This document shows positions 25,503 to 31,367 of a stretch of 31,367 bases of DNA, in pieces. The notes below the pieces were generated by a model. It was not told where the DNA came from. It did no database searches and was given only the letters and a program-made list of their open reading frames with translations. Each line of letters starts with the position of its first letter. Position 1 is the first letter of the stretch. The position numbers and the translations under genes were made by a program. Source of the DNA: UBA6382 sp963617965 (GTDB lineage Bacteria; Bacteroidota; Bacteroidia; Bacteroidales; Bacteroidaceae); the NCBI GenBank assembly GCA_963617965.1, contig CAVEQO010000029.1, forward strand, positions 1 to 31,367, read 5' to 3'.

Positions 25503-26852
25503 TTATCGTTTCACGTTGGCCTCCTCCAGCCCGTAGCCCTTCTTCCTGTCCTCAGCCCTGAGAGCCAGCGACAGCAGCACTGCCACGAAACCGAATGCGG
25601 CAAACAGGCCCATGGACACGGTATAGTCGATCCGGCCCGAAGAGTCGGTGTTGGCCCCGTTGACCGACCCTATCAGTATCGGCACCAGCGAGAGCCCTAT
25701 GTTCTGGATATAGAAAATCACCGCATAGGCGGTGCCAAGCAGTTTCATCGGGATAATCTTGGGCACTGACGGCCACATGGCCGAAGGCACGAGACCGAAA
25801 GCCACTCCCAGCGCCACCATGGCCGCCACGGCCACGACCCACGACGCCAAGGGCAGAGCGAACGTCACATGCACCAGCGTGAGGATCACCGAGCCTATCA
25901 CCATCAGCGTAGCCCCCTTGCCCCTGCGGTCATAGACAGAGCCGAACAGCGGCGTGAGGAAAATGGTGCCGAACGGCAGCATGGCCGGTATCAGCCCCGC
26001 CCACTCCTTGTCGACGCAGTATTTGGTGACCATCAGTTTGGTGGCGAATTTCAGGAAAGGGAACACGCCGGCGTAGAACATCAGGCAAAGCAGCGTGATG
26101 AGCCAGAAGCCCTTGTTGCAGAACAGCATTCCGAGGTCGCCGAGCCTGAACTCGTCCTCCGGCGCAGCGTGCGCATCCCTGGCCGCCCTGTCGAACCTGC
26201 GATCCATCACGCAGTACACCAGAAAACTCACCATGCCCGCACACAGCAGCGCAGCCCCAAGCCCCACCGGCGCACTCACGCCGCCCATGGCCTTGGCAAA
26301 AGGCAACGCCGCACCCAGCGCCGCCGCGGTGCCTATGCGCGCCAACGCCACCTGCAGCCCCATGGCCAGCGCCAGTTCGTGGCCCGTGAACCACTTGGCG
26401 ATGACCTTGGTCACCGTGATGCCGGCAATCTCGCAGCCCACGCCATACACGGCGAAGCCCAGACACGCCCATATCACCTGCATGGGGTAGCCGAACATGG
26501 AGCCCCCGAACTCGTGGCCGACGGCATACCACTTTATCAGCGCACCGGCAAACATCAGCACGGTGCTCAGCACCCCCGTGAAGCGGATGCCGAACTTGTC
26601 AAGAATTATGCCGCCGAAAAACAGCAGCAGCAAAAAGACATTGAAAAAGCCGTAGCTGCCGGAGAAAAAGCCGTAGTCACTGGACGACCAGCCAAGCCCT
26701 CCCTGTTCCCTGGACAGTGTCAGGAGCGGTTCGAGCGGCGACATCACGTCGGTGAAGAAATAGCCGAACATCATCGTCACGCTTACCATGACAAGCGCAG
26801 TCCACCTTGCTGTCCTGCTGTCGGCAAGTGATCTTCTCAAGTGTTTTTCCAT
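25503..26852 (-). CDS. Major facilitator superfamily transporter, substrate unknown
   Basis: Start at ATG 26852 (449 residues) is preferred: the first membrane helix begins about 17 residues in, and the -7 box at 26970-26977 would make an upstream ATG at 26972 lie before the transcription start. About 12 membrane segments are seen, with the MFS loop motif GGIILDKFGIRFTG (about residue 80) and its second-half copy FGSVYDRRGKG. It somewhat recalls the MFSD1-type dipeptide carriers, which would fit the peptide transporter downstream, but this is weak. It is the first gene of the two-transporter operon. Confidence 0.85.
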   Translation of the reverse strand: MEKHLRRSLADSRTARWTALVMVSVTMMFGYFFTDVMSPLEPLLTLSREQGGLGWSSSDYGFFSGSYGFFNVFLLLLFFGGIILDKFGIRFTGVLSTVLMFAGALIKWYAVGHEFGGSMFGYPMQVIWACLGFAVYGVGCEIAGITVTKVIAKWFTGHELALAMGLQVALARIGTAAALGAALPFAKAMGGVSAPVGLGAALLCAGMVSFLVYCVMDRRFDRAARDAHAAPEDEFRLGDLGMLFCNKGFWLITLLCLMFYAGVFPFLKFATKLMVTKYCVDKEWAGLIPAMLPFGTIFLTPLFGSVYDRRGKGATLMVIGSVILTLVHVTFALPLASWVVAVAAMVALGVAFGLVPSAMWPSVPKIIPMKLLGTAYAVIFYIQNIGLSLVPILIGSVNGANTDSSGRIDYTVSMGLFAAFGFVAVLLSLALRAEDRKKGYGLEEANVKR

Positions 26853-26969
26853 AGTCGGTTTGTAGCACACGAACCGCTTCCCGTTGCGGAAAGCCGGGAG
26901 CGCAAGGCAAAAACCAACGCCCGGAAAGCCGCAACCGCCGGAGACCGGCCCGTTTGAATGAATATCCGG

Positions 26970-26977
26970 CAAATTTA
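26970..26977 (-). promoter_or_regulatory. Candidate -7 box of the MFS-POT operon
   Basis: Leftward TAAATTTG matches TAnnTTTG. No TTTG is found at 19-21 nt upstream, so an activator may be needed or the call may be wrong. Confidence 0.45.
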
Positions 26978-27179
26978 ATGTTTTTTCTCCATCATCATTA
27001 CTTTTTTACAACAAAACCGCCGTTTTCACATTACTTCCGTAAATATCCGGACTTGACCTGCGAGCACAGGCAACAGTGTCCGGCGAACGTTTTTTAACCA
27101 CAAAAACAACGACAATGTGCAGACAAGTGTGCGCAACAGACCAAAAGGACTGCATTTCCGCAAAAATCACGGCAGTTCT

Positions 27180-27212
27180 TTTGCCCACACTACGGAAAAA
27201 TACTTATTTTTG
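27180..27212 (+). promoter_or_regulatory. Promoter of the glsA-glsB pair
   Basis: TTTG (27180-27183), 21-nt spacer, TATTTTTG (27205-27212), 18 nt before the ATG at 27231. Short leader of about 12 nt. Confidence 0.75.
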
Positions 27213-27230
27213 TAACTTAAACGAATTGCA

Positions 27231-28049
27231 ATGCCCGCAAACGCGACACTGGAAGTCAACGTGGAAAAGATACTGCACGACAAAGCCGGGACGAAAGCGA
27301 AATACGTCCCGCGGTTCGTGACCAAGTGGCTTGAACGTATCCTGCACCAGGACGAAATCAACGCTTTTCTCCGCGACCACAGAGACGAGGAGGGCATAGA
27401 GTGGCTCGAGTCGGTGCTGGAGTATCTCGGCGTGAGCATCAAAGTCAGCGGGCTGGAGAACATCGGCACGGACGGCGGCAAACGCTACACCTTTGTCAGC
27501 AACCACCCGCTCGGCGGAATTGACGGAGTGGCACTGGGTGCCGTCATCGGCAGGCACTGCAACGGCAACATACGCTACCTGCTCAACGACATCCTCATGA
27601 ACCTGCCCGGACTCAGACCTCTGGGAGTGCCGGTAAACAAGACCGGCAGACAGAACCGCGATACCGTGGAACTGGTGGAAGATGTCTTCCGCTCGGAGCA
27701 CCACATCATAGTGTTTCCCGCCGGTCTCTGCTCGCGCATGATAGACGGGCGCGTGCAGGACTTGCCATGGAAAAAGACGGCACTGCAGAAAAGCCTGCAA
27801 AACCGCAGGGAGATTGTGCCGGTACATTTCAGCGGTCAGAACTCAAGCCGCTTCTACCGCATCGCCAGCCTTTCCAAAGTCCTGAAATTCAACCTCGCCA
27901 TGCTCTTCCTTGCCGACGAGGCGTACAGAAGCCGCGGAAAGCAGTTCGAGATACGCATAGGCCAGCCTATTCCGTGGCAGCACTTCGACGGCAGCCGCAC
28001 GGCAGCGCAATGGGCGCAGTGGCTACGGCAACAAGCATACGAACTATAA
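27231..28049 (+). CDS. glsA: 1-acyl-glycerol-3-phosphate-type O-acyltransferase, GlsA-like
   Basis: A PlsC-superfamily acyltransferase of 272 residues. The acyltransferase motif appears as NHPLGGIDG (H92 to D98, one residue longer than HX4D, as in other Bacteroidales homologues), and FPAGLCSR (162-169) is the FPEG-like substrate motif. In Bacteroides thetaiotaomicron the homologous GlsA adds the second fatty acid to N-acyl-glycine to make glycine lipids. Here the gene stands 28 nt before a GlsB-like gene, which strongly suggests the same job. General lysophosphatidate acylation is the alternative. Confidence 0.82.
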   Translation: MPANATLEVNVEKILHDKAGTKAKYVPRFVTKWLERILHQDEINAFLRDHRDEEGIEWLESVLEYLGVSIKVSGLENIGTDGGKRYTFVSNHPLGGIDGVALGAVIGRHCNGNIRYLLNDILMNLPGLRPLGVPVNKTGRQNRDTVELVEDVFRSEHHIIVFPAGLCSRMIDGRVQDLPWKKTALQKSLQNRREIVPVHFSGQNSSRFYRIASLSKVLKFNLAMLFLADEAYRSRGKQFEIRIGQPIPWQHFDGSRTAAQWAQWLRQQAYEL

Positions 28050-28077
28050 CACATCCATTCCAAATCCACCATCAAGC

Positions 28078-29064
28078 ATGGAGCAGATAATACAACCCGT
28101 AGACAAGAAACTGCTGAAGGCGGAGCTGACCCCCGAACGCAAGCTGCGCCACACCAACAAGAGCGACAACGACATCTACATAGTGACATGGCAAGACTCC
28201 CCCAACGTGGTGCGCGAGATAGGCCGTCTGCGCGAGATAGCTTTCAGGGAGGCCGGCGGCGGAACGGGCAAGAGCCTTGACCTTGACGAGTTTGACACCT
28301 GCGGAAATCCCTACAAGCAGCTCATAGTGTGGAATCCGGAGGAGGAGGAGATCATAGGCGGATACCGCTACCTGCCCGGCAACGAGGTCTCGCTTGACGA
28401 CAACGGGCAGCCAAGGCTCGCCACATCGCATCTGTTCCGCTTCTCAGACCGCTTCATCAGGGACTATATGCCGCAGACAGTGGAGTTGGGACGGTCGTTC
28501 GTCACGCTCGAATACCAAAACACGCGGCGCTCCGCAAGCAAGAGCATCTTCGCCCTCGACAACCTGTGGGACGGGCTGGGCGCACTGACGGTGGCGATGC
28601 CCAACGTGAAGTATTTCCTCGGCAAGATGACCATGTACCCCAGTTTCAGCCGCATGGGGCGCGACATGATCCTGTATTTCCTCAACAAGCACTTCGGTGA
28701 CAAGGAGGGGCTGATCACGACCATGAAGCCCGTAGCCATAGAGGCCGACCCGCAATATCTCGCCTCGCTGTTCACCGAAGACGACTTCAAGGATGACTAC
28801 AGGCTGCTCAACGCCGAGGTGCGCAAGCTGGGCTACAACATCCCCCCACTGGTGAACGCCTACATGGGACTGAGCCCGACAATGAAGGTGTTCGGCACCG
28901 CCGTCAACGACGAGTTCGGCGACGTGGAGGAAACCGGCATCCTCATCGCCGTGGACGAGATACTGGCCGAGAAACGCATGCGCCACATCAACTCGTTTGT
29001 GAGGGAACACCCCGAAAGCATCGGGATGCTGAAAGACGTGCTCACCCCGCCGCTGAAGAGATAA
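28078..29064 (+). CDS. glsB: N-acyltransferase of the OlsB/GlsB family (glycine lipid synthesis)
   Basis: 328 residues with the GNAT-fold acyltransferase segments of the hemolysin/OlsB-like family: VREIGRLREIAFREAGGGTG (47-66), DEFD, IIGGYRYLPG and ELGRSFV. GlsB of B. thetaiotaomicron makes N-acyl-glycine from glycine and an acyl donor, the first step toward glycine lipids and glycylserine lipids of the membrane. The order here (GlsA-like first) means both are made from one promoter. The C-terminal part is longer than in OlsB, as usual for Bacteroidales. Confidence 0.82.
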   Translation: MEQIIQPVDKKLLKAELTPERKLRHTNKSDNDIYIVTWQDSPNVVREIGRLREIAFREAGGGTGKSLDLDEFDTCGNPYKQLIVWNPEEEEIIGGYRYLPGNEVSLDDNGQPRLATSHLFRFSDRFIRDYMPQTVELGRSFVTLEYQNTRRSASKSIFALDNLWDGLGALTVAMPNVKYFLGKMTMYPSFSRMGRDMILYFLNKHFGDKEGLITTMKPVAIEADPQYLASLFTEDDFKDDYRLLNAEVRKLGYNIPPLVNAYMGLSPTMKVFGTAVNDEFGDVEETGILIAVDEILAEKRMRHINSFVREHPESIGMLKDVLTPPLKR

Positions 29065-29102
29065 GAGGGCGGCGGGTCTGCCCGGTGCACCAACAACAAA
29101 AG

Positions 29103-29147
29103 GCCAATGACACCGGTCTCTTCTGCAAAAACTCCAGAGACATTGGC
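29103..29147. repeat. Bulged hairpin between glsB and the ATPase gene
   Basis: GCCAAT (29103-29108) pairs with ATTGGC (29142-29147), and GTCTCT (29116-29121) pairs with AGAGAC (29136-29141); a 7-nt bulge separates the left segments. No T run follows in either direction. Confidence 0.6.
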
Positions 29148-29180
29148 AAAGGCAACAAGCTCCCGTTACGAAACAGTTCC

Positions 29181-29208
29181 GGCAAAACCAAATTTGAGGC
29201 AAAACCAA
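29181..29208. repeat. 11-bp direct repeat
   Basis: GGCAAAACCAA occurs at 29181-29191 and 29198-29208, separated by 6 nt (period 17). Lies upstream of the ATPase promoter candidate. Confidence 0.75.
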
Positions 29209-29256
29209 GAAAATACAAGCGCAATTCGTAGAAACACTACAAATATCGGCGAAATG

Positions 29257-29289
29257 TTTTCTTGATGGGCAAAAATTGCAGTACCTTTG
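29257..29289 (+). promoter_or_regulatory. Candidate promoter of the ATPase-RloB cassette
   Basis: The -7 box TACCTTTG (29282-29289) matches TAnnTTTG. The -33 is weak: TTTT at 29257-29260 with a 21-nt spacer. The ATG is 28 nt downstream. Confidence 0.6.
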
Positions 29290-29316
29290 TACCTGTAATA
29301 ACCAAACAACGGCATC

Positions 29317-30597
29317 ATGATTCGAGATTTTCGGGTACAGAACTATCTTTCCATACGAGAAAAGCAGGAACTTAGCTTTATTGCCAAAGGTCCCGCTTCC
29401 GAACTGATTGTGGAAGTTTCCAAAGGAGTATTCTTGTACAAGTTAGGTATCCTCTATGGTTCCAATGCTTCTGGAAAATCCAATATGCTCATTGCATTGA
29501 ATGAGATTTTCCGCATCTTGGTATCACCAAAATCCGACGCCCAACAAAAGATTAAAGGTTTCTTTCCTTTTGCCTTGTCAAAGAAAGAACCGACCGAAAT
29601 GCACGTGTCTTTCTATGCCGCCAGCACAAGGTATGACTATGACGTAAAGTTTAATGGCGACTTTATCTTGAACGAGGTGTTGAATTATTACCCGAATGGT
29701 TCCAAGGTCCTGTTCTATGAGCGTTCATTTGTCGGTGACAATCTCCAGGCAGACATCAAGTTTGGCACAAGTCTCAAACTGCTTTCTAAAACACAAAACA
29801 GTATTCGCGAGAACACGTTGAACAATCATAGCGTCTTGTCCGTTTGCCGAAAAGCGGCTTTGAAAGAAGATATTGAGCCATTCACTACATTGTGCAGTTA
29901 CATTGCGAGCAATTATCATGATGTGGATGGCGATATAGAAAAAGGCATTGTGGACGTGCTTACAGATGCCTACAAAGACCGCAGGAAGCGCAAGTTCTTT
30001 ACACAGATGCTTCAGAAGGCAGACTTAAACATCATGGACTATCGCCCTGTTGTCGAAGACCGTGTCATTCCGCAGGAATATCGTGAACGCATATCCAAAG
30101 AGAATATACCGGACCGCACGAAAGAAGTATTGCTTAAACCTACCAACGATTCCATTTTTTTCCTAAACCATTCTTACAATGGTGATTTTGAGATTCCAAT
30201 GGAATTGCAGTCCAAAGGCACACAGAAGTATATCCGCATATTGGATGCCCTATATGACATGATAACCTGTAATCATGTATATTGTTTGGACAAATTGGGC
30301 GAAGACCTGCACTATGATTTGCTGTTCTACTATCTGAACGTGTTTATCTTCAACTCCGACAAATCACAGTTGATTATTACCAGTCAAGAAACGGCGCTTC
30401 TTTCACAAGATTTGACAAACGAGAACAGAGGGACGGTTTGGTTTGTAGAAAAGAACCACGACACGGCTTCTTCCGAGTATTCACGAGGGGATTCTTTTGG
30501 ATTACACAAGAACCTGTCGCTTTACAATTCTTATCGGATTGGGCGTTTGGGGGCAAAACCAGAATTGGGCAGCATATTCATTGACTTAGACGAGTAG
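29317..30597 (+). CDS. AAA/ABC-like ATPase (AAA15 type), putative anti-phage system subunit
   Basis: 426 residues. The N-terminal MIRDFRVQNYLSIREKQEL is the usual beta-strand start of SMC/RecF-like ATPases. Walker A is GSNASGKS (48-55). An ABC-signature-like QSKGTQKYI follows near residues 300-308. The Walker B region reads VYCLDKLGEDLHYDL: D325 is present, but the next residue, normally the catalytic Glu, is K326. The H-switch position (usually TTHN) reads TSQE, with Q357. FVEKNHD follows as in the family. A RloB-like gene starts 4 nt later, the AbiL-type arrangement. Local GC is low: a hand count of 29461-29520 gives 23/60, against 37/60 for 28561-28620 in glsB. Probably acquired; a defence role is inferred from architecture only. 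Confidence 0.85.
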   Translation: MIRDFRVQNYLSIREKQELSFIAKGPASELIVEVSKGVFLYKLGILYGSNASGKSNMLIALNEIFRILVSPKSDAQQKIKGFFPFALSKKEPTEMHVSFYAASTRYDYDVKFNGDFILNEVLNYYPNGSKVLFYERSFVGDNLQADIKFGTSLKLLSKTQNSIRENTLNNHSVLSVCRKAALKEDIEPFTTLCSYIASNYHDVDGDIEKGIVDVLTDAYKDRRKRKFFTQMLQKADLNIMDYRPVVEDRVIPQEYRERISKENIPDRTKEVLLKPTNDSIFFLNHSYNGDFEIPMELQSKGTQKYIRILDALYDMITCNHVYCLDKLGEDLHYDLLFYYLNVFIFNSDKSQLIITSQETALLSQDLTNENRGTVWFVEKNHDTASSEYSRGDSFGLHKNLSLYNSYRIGRLGAKPELGSIFIDLDE

Positions 30598-30601
30598 CAT
30601 T

Positions 30602-31210
30602 ATGGGAAAACAGAGACATTCTGTCCTTATCTTGGGTGAAGGGCCAACGGAGTTTTATTATTTCAACTCTCTGCGTGATGTTGCCAAAGGACTGACCATT
30701 AAACCCGATTACCCCAAGCATACAAGTATAAAAGAACTGGAAGAGAAAATCGAGATTGGTATTGCCGATGGCTACGACCGCATCTTCTGTGTCATTGATA
30801 TGGATACCAAAGACGAAGGACCAGAGCGCACTCAATATGCCCGTCTGAAAAGGAAATATGCCAAGCCTGTCAACAAACCAAAGAAAGGCATCCATTGCGA
30901 AGTGCATTTCTTTGAAACGCACCGTTGTACAGAGTTGTTCTTCTTGTACTACTTCCGCTACACGGCACGTGCGTACAATGACCAGTCTGAACTTCTGCTT
31001 GATCTGAACAAGCAATGCGGATATGAAAAAACAATTGATTTCTTCCGCAAAAACAAGGGTTTACACACTTATTTCAAGAAGAAAGGTGGCAATCTTGACA
31101 CTGCAATCCATAACGCAAAGTTTTCCATGGAGGAAAAACTTGCCGATGACAGGAATTACACATACTCTGAGTTGGGTCGTATGATTGACGAACTCAAAGC
31201 GTTGTTATGA
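30602..31210 (+). CDS. RloB-family TOPRIM-like protein, putative effector of the two-gene system
   Basis: 202 residues. The N-terminus ILGEGPTEFYYF (E13, E17) and the later CVIDMDTKDEG (D66, D68) match the acidic metal-site pattern of RloB/TOPRIM-like proteins (E, then DxD). A basic middle follows (RLKRKYAKPVNKPKKG), then the family-type EVHFFETHRCTELFFLYYF stretch. In AbiL-like systems such a protein is encoded after an AAA ATPase and is thought to be the nuclease or toxic effector. It starts 4 nt after the ATPase stop, so it is surely co-translated. AT-rich like its partner. Function is not proven. Confidence 0.85.
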   Translation: MGKQRHSVLILGEGPTEFYYFNSLRDVAKGLTIKPDYPKHTSIKELEEKIEIGIADGYDRIFCVIDMDTKDEGPERTQYARLKRKYAKPVNKPKKGIHCEVHFFETHRCTELFFLYYFRYTARAYNDQSELLLDLNKQCGYEKTIDFFRKNKGLHTYFKKKGGNLDTAIHNAKFSMEEKLADDRNYTYSELGRMIDELKALL

Positions 31211-31320
31211 ACCGACCAAAGTAGAGCCGGCAGGCAGATTCTTTTGTTTTTCCGCATATTGTGATACGCAGGACACTTGGTTGACATGTTTCATTGGCTG
31301 GCGACGAGCTTGACAGCTTC

Positions 31321-31367
31321 CTAACGCTTAACCTTCGCCCCCAAGAAATAGCGGGCGATGAAAGGAC
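31321..31367 (-). CDS. Possible C-terminal end of a leftward gene (cut by window)
   Basis: From the right window edge a leftward frame reads PFIARYFLGAKVKR and then TAG at 31321-31323. The composition looks protein-like, but only 14 residues are visible, so this is tentative and no family is suggested. It would converge on the RloB gene. Confidence 0.3.
   Translation of the reverse strand, partial: PFIARYFLGAKVKR

Larger units (their letters stand above)
26853..27230. other. Divergent intergenic region (378 bp)
   Basis: Lies between the leftward transporter operon and the rightward acyltransferase pair. It holds a leftward TAAATTTG box (26970-26977, no good -33) and a rightward promoter (27180-27212). 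It also holds two AATATCCGG copies (at 26961 and about 27052) and a nested hairpin near 27055-27092 (CCGGAC with GTCCGG, CCTG with CAGG). The MFS leader would be about 110 nt. I see no coding region. Confidence 0.7.

Noticed and set aside
27006..27188. 60-residue leftward frame in the divergent intergenic region
   Set aside because: No promoter, no family-like composition, and it overlaps the region just before the glsA promoter; a chance frame is likelier.
29073..29090. Terminator after glsB
   Set aside because: CGGG-TCTG-CCCG is only a 4-bp stem and no T run follows.
31222..31252. Terminator after the RloB gene
   Set aside because: Only a 3-bp GCC/GGC stem before a T-rich stretch; too weak to call.

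Overview
The window looks like a chromosomal segment of a high-GC member of the Bacteroidota (order Bacteroidales). Several things point there: the type IX secretion proteins PorX and PorW; a GlsA/GlsB-type glycine-lipid gene pair; repeated matches to the Bacteroidota promoter pattern (TTTG, about 20 nt, TAnnTTTG); few Shine-Dalgarno-like sites before the genes; and a large secreted protein with a dockerin-like end. The genus cannot be fixed from sequence alone; Prevotellaceae, Muribaculaceae or a similar family would all fit.

Positions 1-26852 are read almost entirely leftward. From the right of this block to the left: an MFS transporter and a POT peptide transporter; a long-chain acyl-CoA synthetase and release factor 2; a 46-residue membrane peptide and a CYTH triphosphatase; a rightward tRNA-Pro(GGG); a tightly packed operon aroA - small Cys-rich membrane protein - metal ABC permease - porW - porX - tsaE; a sugar-nucleotide and glycan group ugd - galE - GH20 hexosaminidase - double phosphoesterase; pyrG with its own promoter and terminator; and a secreted multidomain protein cut off by the window start. 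The aroA operon and tRNA-Pro diverge from overlapping promoters whose -33 boxes form an inverted repeat.

From 27231 the direction switches to rightward. Two acyltransferases (GlsA-like, then GlsB-like) probably make glycine lipids. After a 252-bp gap with repeats comes a two-gene cassette of clearly lower GC: an SMC/ABC-like AAA ATPase and a RloB-family TOPRIM-like protein four nucleotides behind it. This is the architecture of AbiL-type and related ATPase + TOPRIM anti-phage systems, and it is the most likely accessory system here. Its ATPase is unusual: the Walker B glutamate position is lysine and the H-switch histidine position is glutamine.

Other structure not explained by genes: a nested inverted repeat with four degenerate units of about 22 nt at 19834-19965, next to the tRNA terminator, and a 12-bp hairpin at 23910-23950. 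The strongest intrinsic terminators are those after pyrG, after tRNA-Pro and after the double phosphoesterase.
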